Part shown: one piece after another, positions 18,162-26,556 of the stretch
Layout: each line of letters starts with the position of its first letter
Numbering within the stretch: the first letter of the stretch is position 1
Assembly: GCF_000317285.1 (NCBI RefSeq)
Contig: NZ_AJLN01000100.1
Span: forward strand, 272,182-336,181
Length of the DNA: 64,000 nt
DNA from: Chlorogloeopsis fritschii PCC 6912
GTDB lineage: Bacteria; Cyanobacteriota; Cyanobacteriia; Cyanobacteriales; Nostocaceae
Reading direction: 5' to 3'
Made by a program: the position numbers and the translations under genes
Notes under the pieces: generated by a model
What the model saw: only the letters and a program-made list of their open reading frames with translations
Told to the model about the DNA's origin: nothing
The model's database searches: none

Positions 18162-18904
18162 AACTCCCTACTTCACTTGTTGCTGTCAAGAAGATTACTT
18201 CCAATAAGCCTCGTTCAAGTTTTGATGATGATAAGTTAGAAGAAGCTGCAAAATTAATTTTAGAATCTGAAGGAGTGATTAACCCTATAGTGGTTCGCAG
18301 AACAAGCCTTCAGTCATACGAGGTAGTAGATGGAGACTTTGAGTATTATGCTGCTGCTAGAGCTAGAGAAATAGATTCTCATAAAGGTGAGATGATAGGA
18401 GTATTTATCATTGAACCTGAAAATGAAGAAAATATTACAAAGCAAATCCAACTACTTAGAAAATCTCAGCCTGTTCTTCCTAGTAATGAATTTGTTATTC
18501 TAGATAGCAAAGAATCTATTTCAATAAATATGGAGTCGCGATTTATAAATGCAGAAACTCGTATGACAAATCTAGAATCTCGTTTTGAAAATCGGACAAA
18601 TGAACTACAAGTCAATTTTAGGTATGAAATTCAGAAAATTAATGATAGGTTGAATGAAATTGAAAGCAAAATGCCTAAACCTATTGAACTATTGGAGGCG
18701 CTTAATACTCTAAGTTTAGCTGCTCTGACTTCTAAACTAAAAAGTGTGAATATTAATAGCAAAACAAAAATAATTGAATCAATAGTCAGTGAACGTAAGA
18801 AAGGTAAATTTATATCTTTTAGCAATGTAGTTGAACGTGTTAAAGGTTTAGGCGATAAAACAATGCTTAAAATAATTGATAATTTTTCTGAAAGTAGTAA
18901 ATAA
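18158..18904 (+). CDS. ParB-like protein with coiled coil and helix-hairpin-helix-like C-terminus
   Basis: A 248-residue protein. Residues 1-110 resemble the ParB N-terminal/sulfiredoxin-like fold: a core of SEGVINPIVVRRT, then YEVVDGDFEYYAAARARE, which matches the ParB pattern V-x-G-E-R-R-x-x-A-A in position, with acidic and aromatic changes in place of the Arg pair. Residues about 120-170 are heptad-like (MESRFINAETRMTNLESRF), a coiled coil. The C-terminus has FISFSNVVERVKGLGDKTM, a helix-hairpin-helix-like DNA-binding motif. The central ParB helix-turn-helix is absent. The start ATG 18158 overlaps the ParA stop. It probably works as the adaptor partner of the nuclease-ParA protein. Confidence 0.75.
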   Translation: MKLPTSLVAVKKITSNKPRSSFDDDKLEEAAKLILESEGVINPIVVRRTSLQSYEVVDGDFEYYAAARAREIDSHKGEMIGVFIIEPENEENITKQIQLLRKSQPVLPSNEFVILDSKESISINMESRFINAETRMTNLESRFENRTNELQVNFRYEIQKINDRLNEIESKMPKPIELLEALNTLSLAALTSKLKSVNINSKTKIIESIVSERKKGKFISFSNVVERVKGLGDKTMLKIIDNFSESSK

Positions 18905-19004
18905 CTAATAAATAAACTAACAAATAATGATATGAGCTAATAAAGTGTAATCTGTAGAAAATGTATCTCACCTGGGTTCTGCAGAACAATACTTGGAGGC
19001 TGAA

Positions 19005-19682
19005 ATGAATGCTCTGGAATCAAAAATCATCGAAATTTTAAAACAAGGCACTCAATTAAGAGCAATAGAAATTGCTAACCGCCTTAAGGTAGAAAGGCGA
19101 GAAGTAAACCACTACCTCTACTCTTCATTGAAGCATCTAGTTATCCAAGACAGCGATTACAGATGGTCATTAAAAACAACTAAAATCACTAATATTCCTC
19201 ATCCCTCTACTCAAGCACCAACTCGTCAAACTGAATCATCACAATCTGTAAGGCAAGCTAACACCTATAGATTTACTAAACAAGAGATTCAACAAAATAG
19301 CCAACTTCAACAGCCAACGCCTCAAACTCAATCATCACAACCTATCAAGCATAATAATCCATATGAAGTTATCAAAAGAGAACTTGCCCAAGCCTCACCA
19401 GAGGAGAAAGTAAAAATTTTAAAGAATGCTTTTAGACAAGAGCTATTTAGCAAACTAGATGATGATGAGATAAACGCTCTCCAATCAATTTTGGAGCAGT
19501 CTAAAAGAGAAACTAGTATAGCTCACTCTGCTTATCAGGAAGGAAAACTAAGTACTCGAAAAAATATTATCTTAGCAATAGTAGCTATATCCGTTTCTTT
19601 AGCTCTTGGTGCATTGTTTGCTATAAACCAATTGACACTAAAGCCAACGTACCAACCTACTCCTCTTCCTCAAAATCGCTAG
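19005..19682 (+). CDS. Membrane-anchored protein with Z-alpha-like winged helix
   Basis: A 225-residue protein. Residues 5-56 form a small winged helix. RREVNHYLYSSL followed by W54 aligns with the Z-DNA-binding Z-alpha signature (KKEIN..LY, then Trp), so Asn35, Tyr39 and Trp54 occupy the contact positions. Residues 57-115 are Gln/Thr/Pro-rich and probably disordered. About 118-170 is helical and charged. A single transmembrane helix follows (NIILAIVAISVSLALGALFAI, about 185-206), with a short tail. The start is ATG 19005, since GGAGG lies 5 bases upstream; TTG 18993 is less likely. The domain order suggests a cytoplasmic nucleic-acid sensor held at a membrane. It is 100 bases downstream of the ParB-like gene, on the same strand. 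Confidence 0.7.
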   Translation: MNALESKIIEILKQGTQLRAIEIANRLKVERREVNHYLYSSLKHLVIQDSDYRWSLKTTKITNIPHPSTQAPTRQTESSQSVRQANTYRFTKQEIQQNSQLQQPTPQTQSSQPIKHNNPYEVIKRELAQASPEEKVKILKNAFRQELFSKLDDDEINALQSILEQSKRETSIAHSAYQEGKLSTRKNIILAIVAISVSLALGALFAINQLTLKPTYQPTPLPQNR

Positions 19683-19777
19683 TTATAGTTATCCTCTTTT
19701 TACCTTTGCACCCTCCTCAGTCTAAAAAGCATTGCTGATTTAGGGTAATGAATAATTTTGTTAGATACCAAAACCCT

Positions 19778-19807
19778 TGTAGAGACGCGAAATTTCGCGT
19801 CTCTACA
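19778..19807. repeat. Perfect 30-bp GTAGAGACGCG palindrome
   Basis: The arms TGTAGAGACGCGAAA and TTTCGCGTCTCTACA are exact reverse complements with no spacer. It lies between the membrane-protein gene and the convergent glycosyltransferase. Relatives are at 1617-1646, 10896-10949 and 61356-61383. Confidence 0.85.
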
Positions 19808-19870
19808 TCTAGATTTATACTGTGATTCAGCAACTCCGTCTAAAACGCTATATTTTTCGTTTACCCAATC

Positions 19871-20818
19871 CTACCTCTGCACCATCTTCGCTAACTCAAA
19901 CGCCTTACCCCTTACCCCTGTTGGCAACAAAGATAACCCTAATCCAGTCCACGCTTTCATCGGAGCAAAAGACTTACCTGCCAAAATAAACTCCCTTCCT
20001 TTATGTGTTTCTCCCTTTTCCAGCAAGCGCAGCCCCAACAACAACCGCGTTTCTGCAAGCCGCTTTCGCCTGATACACTCCAATTTTTCAGACTCAAAGT
20101 TATAACTATCCAAATACCGCAACTTATCAGTTAAATAAGCAATTGCTCGATCCAGTCCTTTTTGTTCTGAATGTACGCGATATTCCATTAATAATTCTGG
20201 TAAATAATAACCATTTTTACCCGCCAAAGCCAGTCGCACAAATAAATCATTATCTTCACAATTTTGCCAATTAGACCGCATAAATCCAACTTCTTCAAGA
20301 CAGCGGCGACGAAATAAAGTTGCGCCTATTTGGAAACTTTGCTTAACAAATACAACTTCCACTAAGTTATTCACCACGCCTTTTGGTAAATTAACTCTAT
20401 CCCAACGCTCTCGATTTTCTTGAGTTTTCGCATCATCTCGAACATTGTTAATATCTATGATCCAGTGATCGGTACTTACAAAATCAACTTTAGAGTCACG
20501 CTCTAGAACAACGGCAGTACGCTCAAGAAAATTTGGGGTTAACCTGTCGTCGTCATCAAATTTAACAAAATATTCGCCTGTTGCCGCTTTAAAGCCAGAG
20601 CGCATATTATTACTTTTCCCAATATGTTGCGAATGACGAATATATCTAATACGTTTATCTGTATATTGCGAGATTAATTTAGGTGTACCATCCTGCGAAC
20701 CATCATCACAAACAATGATTTCAAAATCCTGATAAGACTGTTGCAATACACTTTGAATAGCTTCAGAAAGCAGTTTAATTCGATTAAAAGTAGGAATGCA
20801 AACACTAATTTTTGGCAT
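19871..20818 (-). CDS. Family 2 glycosyltransferase
   Basis: A 315-residue GT-A glycosyltransferase. The N-terminal GT2 fold has ISVCIPTFNR, a QSYQDFEIIVCDDGSQDGT nucleotide-binding segment, GKSNNMRSGFKAATGEYFVKFDDDD with the metal-binding Asp cluster near 88-92, and CEDNDLFVRLA with the catalytic-base ED pair. No transmembrane helices are evident, so the enzyme is probably cytoplasmic or peripheral. It would transfer a sugar from a nucleotide donor during cell-surface polysaccharide or glycolipid assembly. The acceptor is unknown. It diverges from the GT4 gene at 20985, so the two likely serve the same glycan. The start is ATG 20818. Confidence 0.9.
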   Translation of the reverse strand: MPKISVCIPTFNRIKLLSEAIQSVLQQSYQDFEIIVCDDGSQDGTPKLISQYTDKRIRYIRHSQHIGKSNNMRSGFKAATGEYFVKFDDDDRLTPNFLERTAVVLERDSKVDFVSTDHWIIDINNVRDDAKTQENRERWDRVNLPKGVVNNLVEVVFVKQSFQIGATLFRRRCLEEVGFMRSNWQNCEDNDLFVRLALAGKNGYYLPELLMEYRVHSEQKGLDRAIAYLTDKLRYLDSYNFESEKLECIRRKRLAETRLLLGLRLLEKGETHKGREFILAGKSFAPMKAWTGLGLSLLPTGVRGKAFELAKMVQR

Positions 20819-20984
20819 ATCAATACTTTAAAAAAATTGGTGGAAATATTAAAAAATACATTGAATATGCGATTATAAATATTTCAATTCTTACTAGATA
20901 GACGGTTGCTGGCATATACTGTAGCAAAAGTCATTCTATATACATTGCTGTACTTATTAAGATTATTCCCAAATAATTGCGTTT

Positions 20985-22202
20985 ATGAACATTTTGATGC
21001 TGTCTTCTACCTTCCCCTATCCGCCCACACAAGGGGGAACTCAAGTGCGCACGTTTAATTTACTCAAATATCTTAGTCAGCGCCATGCAATCACGCTTGT
21101 AACTCAACGGGAAGCTCATGTCACAGACACAGAAATAGCTGAGTTACAACATTGGGTAGATCGTCTAGTTATTTTTGAGCGCCCTCCAGATTTGGGAAGT
21201 CAGAAAGGAATGCTCCAAAAACTCCAGCGTTTAAATTTATTTTTGCAAGATGGGGTGCCGCCTAATGTCTTAAATCGTTACTCACCAGAGATGCAGAACT
21301 GGATTGATAATTTTGTAGAGGCAGGAAAATGTGATGTCATTACTTGCGAGCACAGCGTTAATGAAATTTATGTTAGACCCCATTTCCAAAAACAAGTACG
21401 AACATTAGTTAATGTGCATAGTTCTATCTACTGCACCTGTCGCAATCAACTTGAAACAGGCACTTCCACTAACCCTGTCAGGGATAAAGTTAATTTGCCG
21501 CTTCTGCGACGCTACGAGCAAAATTACTGCTCAAAATTTTCGGCGATCGCTGTGACAACACAAGAGGACAAAATTCAACTGCAACAATTCAACCCCCACA
21601 AGGAAATTACTGTCATTCCCAATGGTGTAGATTTAGAGTCATTTCCTTATCGCAGCAACGATCCGGGGGGACATCGCTTAATTTTTATTGGTGCAATGGA
21701 TAATTTGGCAAATATTGATGCTGTCTGTTTTTTTTGCAATGAAGTCTTGCCAAAAATTCAAGCACGTTATTCAGATGCAACTTTCGAGATTGTTGGTTCT
21801 CGCCCAGCACCAGAAGTTTTAGCACTGCAAGCAAAACCAGGGGTGATTGTCACTGGTAAAGTTCCTTCTATAGCAGAGTACTTGCACAAAGCAACTGTTT
21901 GCGTTGTACCGATGCGAACAGGATTTGGAATTAAAAATAAAACTTTAGAAGCAATGGCAGCAGGTGTACCGATAGTAGCAAGCGATCGCGGTTTAGAAGG
22001 ACTAGCTGTAGATGGTGCAAATGTATTACTTACAGCTTTACGAGCGAATCACCCGCCTGAGTATGTTAATGCTATTAGTCATTTATTTACTAACGCACAA
22101 TTAAGAGAAGAATTATCTCGCAATGGCAGACAGTTAGTAGAAGCTGAATTTACTTGGGATATTGCTGGTAGGCGCTATGAGCAATTATGTTTGGAAAATT
22201 GA
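20985..22202 (+). CDS. Family 4-type glycosyltransferase (GT-B fold)
   Basis: A 405-residue GT-B enzyme. The N-terminal domain begins MNILMLSSTFPYPPTQGGTQVRTFNLL, the usual glycine-rich acceptor-side loop. The C-terminal nucleotide-sugar domain has VIPNGVDLESFP, LIFIGAMDNLANIDAV, and TGFGIKNKTLEAMAAGVPIVAS, where the E-x-MAAG block contacts the donor. The sequence resembles the sugar transferases with a PEP-CTERM/exopolysaccharide-type N-terminus. The role is transfer of hexose to a surface glycan; donor and acceptor are unknown. The start is ATG 20985. The gene ends at 22202, just before a block of inverted repeats. Confidence 0.9.
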   Translation: MNILMLSSTFPYPPTQGGTQVRTFNLLKYLSQRHAITLVTQREAHVTDTEIAELQHWVDRLVIFERPPDLGSQKGMLQKLQRLNLFLQDGVPPNVLNRYSPEMQNWIDNFVEAGKCDVITCEHSVNEIYVRPHFQKQVRTLVNVHSSIYCTCRNQLETGTSTNPVRDKVNLPLLRRYEQNYCSKFSAIAVTTQEDKIQLQQFNPHKEITVIPNGVDLESFPYRSNDPGGHRLIFIGAMDNLANIDAVCFFCNEVLPKIQARYSDATFEIVGSRPAPEVLALQAKPGVIVTGKVPSIAEYLHKATVCVVPMRTGFGIKNKTLEAMAAGVPIVASDRGLEGLAVDGANVLLTALRANHPPEYVNAISHLFTNAQLREELSRNGRQLVEAEFTWDIAGRRYEQLCLEN

Positions 22203-22342
22203 AGAAGAATCCAGAAGTCAGAATTCAGAATATTCTGACTCCTGGCTCCTGGATTATATCAGCGCAGGGGTGTAAAAACGCCGCTTATTCATCCACGCCT
22301 ACATACAAAATTCAATTGGAAAAGATTCAATTGGAAAAGAAT

Positions 22343-22379
22343 CCAGAAGCCAGAATGAAGAATTTATTCTGGCTTCTGG
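22343..22379. repeat. Perfect 14-bp inverted repeat CCAGAAGCCAGAAT
   Basis: CCAGAAGCCAGAAT (22343-22356) and ATTCTGGCTTCTGG (22366-22379) flank a 9-base loop. A second, similar hairpin (GTCAGAATTC/ATTCTGAC) lies at about 22216-22241. The pair forms a repeat block between the plus-strand glycosyltransferase and the end of psaB. Confidence 0.75.
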
Positions 22380-22399
22380 CTCCTGACTTCTTTCTTGAT

Positions 22400-22434
22400 A
22401 AAAAAATCCCCCTCTATCCTGTCGGGTAGAAGGG
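22400..22434 (-). terminator. Rho-independent terminator of psaB
   Basis: On the minus strand, CCCTTCTACCCGACAGGATAG and then AGGGGG form a GC-rich stem-loop followed directly by a run of seven T residues. It starts 34 bases after the psaB stop. Confidence 0.75.
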
Positions 22435-22467
22435 AAAAATGGCTAAGTCAGAGGATATCAAAACGGT

Positions 22468-24696
22468 TTAGTTGAACTTACCAGCAGTTGCGGCAATGAA
22501 GAAGGCTGCGTAGGTAAGAATGTAGCCAACCGTGAAGTGAGTTAAACCAACCAACCAACCTTGGACGATAGATAGAGCCACAGGCTTATCCTTCCAGCGA
22601 ACCAGGTTTGCCAATGGAGTGCGTTCGTGTGCCCAGACGAGAGTTTCAATCAACTCCTGCCAGTAACCACGCCAGGCAATCAGGAACATGAAACCGGTTG
22701 CCCAAACCAGGTGTCCGAACAGGAACATCCAATCCCAGACAGCGAGGTTAGTTGTGCCGTAGGGGTTGTACCCGTTCATTACCAGAGCAGAGTTAGCCCA
22801 TAGGTAATCACGCAGCCAACCCATCAGGTATGTAGAAGACTCGTTGAACTGAGCTACGTTGCCTTGCCAAATACCTAGATGCTTCCAGTGCCAGTAGAAG
22901 GTAGTCCAGCCAAGCAGGTTCAGCATCCAGAATATAGCGAGGAAGAAAGACTGCTCCCAAGCGGAAGTTTGGCAAGTACCACCACGACCAGGGCCATCAC
23001 AGGGGAAAGTGAAGCCAAAAGCGCTCTTATCTGGAAATAGCTTGCTACCACGGGCATCCAACGCACCTTTGACACATATCAAGGTGGTAGTGTGCAAACC
23101 GAGAGCGATCGCATGGTGAACCAGGAAATCACCAGGCCCAATGGTCAAGAATAGAGAGTTGGTGCCAGCGTTAATTGCATCTAGCCAACCTGGTAACCAG
23201 ACGTTGGCGTAGTTGGGCCATGCAGTATGGGCAATGCTGTCTGGATTAGACAACAATACATTCATGCCATACACCGCTTTACCATGAGCAGATTGGATAA
23301 ATTGAGCGAATACTGGCTCAATCAGGATTTGCTTCTCAGGTGTGCCAAATGCAACTACTACGTCGTTGTGTACGTACAAACCGAGGGTGTGGAAGCCCAA
23401 GAATAACGACACCCAGCTTAGGTGCGAGATAATCGCTTCTTTGTGCTTCAGTACACGCTCCAGCACGTTGCCCTTATTTTGTTCGGGGTCGTAGTCCCGC
23501 ACCCAAAAGATGGCGCCGTGGGCAAATGCACCAACCAGGAAGAAGCCAGCTAAGTACTGGTGGTGAGTATACAGACACGCCTGGGTTGTGTAATCCTTAG
23601 CCATGAAGGCATAAGGAGGCATTGCGTACATATGCTGCGCTACCAGGGACAGAGCTGTTCCCAAAGCAGCTAGGTGAATACCTAACTGGAAGTGAAGGGA
23701 GTTGTTATAGGTGTCGTACAGTCCGTGGTGCGGCAGGTTAAACTGACCTTCAGTTTGGATGCCAAAGAATTTTCTGGCATTGAGCATCTCTTTGATGCTG
23801 TGACCAATTCCGAAGTTCGTCCGGTACTGGTGCCCGGCGATGATGAAGATAACAGCGATCGCCAAGTGATGGTGAGCCATATCAGTCAACCACAGCGATT
23901 CTGTCTGCGGATGAAAGCCACCCAAGAAGGTCAGAATTGCAGTACCAGCACCTTGGGAAGTACCAAAGATGTGGTTTGCAGTATCGGGGTTAGAAGCGTA
24001 AACACCCCAGTTACCCGTCCAGAAGGGTTGCAAGCCAGCTGGGTGGGGCAGAGTTGTCAGGAAATTATCCCAACCTACGTGCTGTCCGCGAGATTCAGGG
24101 ATAGCAACGTGAATTAAGTGACCAGCCCAAGCCAGAGAGCTAACACCAAACAATCCTGCTAGGTGGTGGTTCAGGCGAGGTTCAGCGCTCTTAAACCAAG
24201 CCAAGCTAGGACGGTACTTGGGTTGCAAGTGCAGCCAACCAGCGAATAAGAACACTGCTGCCAACAGTAGAAGGAACACTGAACCCATGTACAGGTCACC
24301 ATTTGTTCGCATCCCGATGGTGTACCACCAGTGATAAACGCCAGAGTAAGCAATGTTTACCGGATAGTTAGCTCCACCTTGGGTGAAAGCTTCTACTGCG
24401 GGTTTACCGAAGTGGGGATCCCAAATCGCATGGGCGATCGGGCGGATATGAATGGGATCTTTAATCCATTGTTGAAAGTTTCCTTGCCAGGCTACGTGGA
24501 ACAACAAGCTAGAAGCCCACAAGAAAATGATTGCCACATGACCGAAGTGAGTAGCGAAAATCTTTTGGTAAAGATTTTCTTCCGTCATCCCATCATGGCT
24601 TTCAAAATCGTTGCCCTGAGCCATCGCATACCAGATTCGACGCGTTGTCGGATCTTGCGCGAGATCCTGGCTAAATTTTGGAAATTTTGTTGCCAT
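22468..24696 (-). CDS. psaB: Photosystem I core protein PsaB, divergent stand-alone copy
   Basis: A 742-residue PsaB. PsaB with PsaA binds P700 and the F_X 4Fe-4S cluster in the thylakoid membrane. The family N-terminus [14 protein letters not shown], eleven membrane helices, the F_X loop [12 protein letters not shown] with both cysteines, and the phylloquinone-region Trp in LVRWKDKP are all present. Several segments differ from the standard psaB of Anabaena as I remember it: [15 protein letters not shown] instead of [30 protein letters not shown] instead of NSSQLINGYNPFGMNN, and [10 protein letters not shown] instead of QARLVGLAHF. No psaA precedes it, whereas the usual operon is psaA-psaB. 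It therefore looks like a psaB2-type paralogue. AGGAGG lies 14 bases upstream of the ATG. Confidence 0.95.
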   Translation of the reverse strand: MATKFPKFSQDLAQDPTTRRIWYAMAQGNDFESHDGMTEENLYQKIFATHFGHVAIIFLWASSLLFHVAWQGNFQQWIKDPIHIRPIAHAIWDPHFGKPAVEAFTQGGANYPVNIAYSGVYHWWYTIGMRTNGDLYMGSVFLLLLAAVFLFAGWLHLQPKYRPSLAWFKSAEPRLNHHLAGLFGVSSLAWAGHLIHVAIPESRGQHVGWDNFLTTLPHPAGLQPFWTGNWGVYASNPDTANHIFGTSQGAGTAILTFLGGFHPQTESLWLTDMAHHHLAIAVIFIIAGHQYRTNFGIGHSIKEMLNARKFFGIQTEGQFNLPHHGLYDTYNNSLHFQLGIHLAALGTALSLVAQHMYAMPPYAFMAKDYTTQACLYTHHQYLAGFFLVGAFAHGAIFWVRDYDPEQNKGNVLERVLKHKEAIISHLSWVSLFLGFHTLGLYVHNDVVVAFGTPEKQILIEPVFAQFIQSAHGKAVYGMNVLLSNPDSIAHTAWPNYANVWLPGWLDAINAGTNSLFLTIGPGDFLVHHAIALGLHTTTLICVKGALDARGSKLFPDKSAFGFTFPCDGPGRGGTCQTSAWEQSFFLAIFWMLNLLGWTTFYWHWKHLGIWQGNVAQFNESSTYLMGWLRDYLWANSALVMNGYNPYGTTNLAVWDWMFLFGHLVWATGFMFLIAWRGYWQELIETLVWAHERTPLANLVRWKDKPVALSIVQGWLVGLTHFTVGYILTYAAFFIAATAGKFN

Positions 24697-25446
24697 TTAT
24701 TTCTTTACATCCTCCTTTTAGCTAATCCAAATTGCTGGCTCACTCGAACCAGCAATGCCTAGCAATTGAATAAATATCCTTGCGGCATCAAGTCGGAGGC
24801 CAAACTAATAGAAAAAGTAGAAAAACTGACGAATATGAGAATAAAACAAACTTATTCTCGGAGTTGCCTTCCTATGCAGGACAATGCAATTCAGTTTCAT
24901 GTAAGTAATAAACAAATTTAACTATCACTACTTCAATAGCATTTCCTACTAAGGAGAGAGATTCGTATTAAATAAGTTTGTAACCGTCAATACAACAAAT
25001 TAATTTTAGGAATCTCAATGATTAAGTACATATAGGCTTCAACACTCATACCAAATTCTCTATAAACTTGTGCTTAATATTTGTTAATAAAAAAAGGTTT
25101 TCAAACAAGCTTGTACGAAATATTAAGCTTATCTGCATGGGAAATTAGTATCAGTTTTTAATCTTCTAAAATGAAAATATTGCTCTTGCTTTGATTGCAT
25201 TAGATGGTGATATTTTTAGAAGCAAGCAATGGAATGTTCCCTTTGTTGTCACCCAAAAGCCAATAAACATGGAAAAGCCAGTAAAGGTAGCTAACGCGAT
25301 CGCTGCCCGAATAGCGTTGGCTACCTTTACGGTTACCTCTGATAGTGTCTATTACCGTCGTTAGATCAGTGAAGAGACGGTTTGCATTGTCTTGTAATCT
25401 CGTGCATAAGGCAGCAGCTTGCTTCTGGTGAGTCGAATTAGCCGCG
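24697..25446. other. psaB upstream region
   Basis: About 750 bases between psaB and galE, both on the minus strand. It must contain the psaB promoter and leader. A small hairpin lies at 24837-24859 (GAGAATAA/TTATTCTC). No psaA is present. The end nearest galE holds a larger inverted repeat and a doubtful small frame, listed separately. Confidence 0.5.
25281..25330. repeat. Inverted repeat GTAAAGGTAGC...GCTACCTTTAC
   Basis: The 17-base arms GTAAAGGTAGCTAACGC and GCGTTGGCTACCTTTAC are nearly perfectly complementary and enclose a HIP1 octamer. It lies 120 bases downstream of galE on the minus strand and could form a long hairpin in the galE transcript. Confidence 0.65.
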
Positions 25447-26433
25447 TTATCCATGACGCTGTTGATGCCACTGCCAAGCATGGGAAATAATTTCGTTCAA
25501 GCTTGGGTACTGGGGATGCCAACCCAATACTTGACGTGCTTTGTCGCTACTACCTACTAAAATTGGTGGGTCGCCTCGTCGGCGATCGCACTCCACTATT
25601 TTTATTTGTTTTCCTGTTACTTGCTTGGCAGTTTCTATTACTTCTCTGACTGAAAATCCACTGCCATTACCCAGATTAAATACTTCGCTATTTTCTCCGT
25701 TCAACAAATACTCTAAACCCAAAACATGAGCTTGTGCTAAATCAGCAACGTGAATATAATCCCTAATACAAGTACCATCTCTAGTAGGATAATCAGTGCC
25801 GAAAATAGAAATGGATTCCCGCTTACCCAAAGCAGTTAATAGCACCAGTGGTATGAGGTGAGTTTCTGGTTTGTGATCTTCACCCAGTAGTCCATTAGGA
25901 TCAGCACCTGCGGCGTTAAAATAGCGAAATCTCACAGACTTGAAGTTGTAGGCTGTATCGAAATCAGACAAAATTCGCTCCACCATCCACTTGCTAGTTG
26001 CATAGGGACTGATAGGATCTTGTGGGTGGTCTTCGGTAATTGGCACAAATTTGGGCACACCATAAAGAGCGCAAGTAGAAGAAAAGATAAACTTGTTGAT
26101 AGAAGCACTAACTATTGCTTCTAAAAGCGTTAGTGTACCTGTGACATTGTTGTGGTAATATTTGGCTGGGTCAATAACAGATTCACCCACGGCAATATAA
26201 GCGGCAAAATGCATCACCGCAGCTATATTATGGGTTATAAATATATTATCCAAAAGAGCGCGATCGCTCGTATCACCAACAATTAATTTGACCTGCAAAA
26301 CCTCTTCCACAAGTTCTCGGTGTCCATAGGACAAATTATCAAGAACAATTACCTCATAACCTGCTTTTTTCAGGGCTAATACTGCATGGGAGCCAATATA
26401 TCCTGCTCCACCTGTAACTAATATGGTTGTCAT
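25447..26433 (-). CDS. galE: UDP-glucose 4-epimerase
   Basis: A 328-residue short-chain dehydrogenase of the extended type that interconverts UDP-glucose and UDP-galactose with bound NAD. The NAD-binding loop is VTGGAGYIGSH. The catalytic Ser/Thr region is FSSTCALYG, followed by the YxxxK pair in SPYATSKWMVE. The GalE-specific blocks RYFNAAGADPNGLLGED and RDYIHVADLAQAHVLGL are present. Within the locus it supplies UDP-galactopyranose for the UDP-galactopyranose mutase fusion at 28902-31322, and it closes the Leloir route with galT at 35328. The start is ATG 26433. The stop overlaps a possible small ATG frame (ATGGATAA). Confidence 0.95.
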   Translation of the reverse strand: MTTILVTGGAGYIGSHAVLALKKAGYEVIVLDNLSYGHRELVEEVLQVKLIVGDTSDRALLDNIFITHNIAAVMHFAAYIAVGESVIDPAKYYHNNVTGTLTLLEAIVSASINKFIFSSTCALYGVPKFVPITEDHPQDPISPYATSKWMVERILSDFDTAYNFKSVRFRYFNAAGADPNGLLGEDHKPETHLIPLVLLTALGKRESISIFGTDYPTRDGTCIRDYIHVADLAQAHVLGLEYLLNGENSEVFNLGNGSGFSVREVIETAKQVTGKQIKIVECDRRRGDPPILVGSSDKARQVLGWHPQYPSLNEIISHAWQWHQQRHG

Positions 26434-26556
26434 GACTTGCTACTATTTTGAAAAATTAGTGATTCACTAGGAGCAGGGGTGTAGGTGAATTGTTTCCCTC
26501 TACACCCTTACACACCTTATCCTTAAAATTATCTGTTCCCTGTTCCCCGTTCCCTT

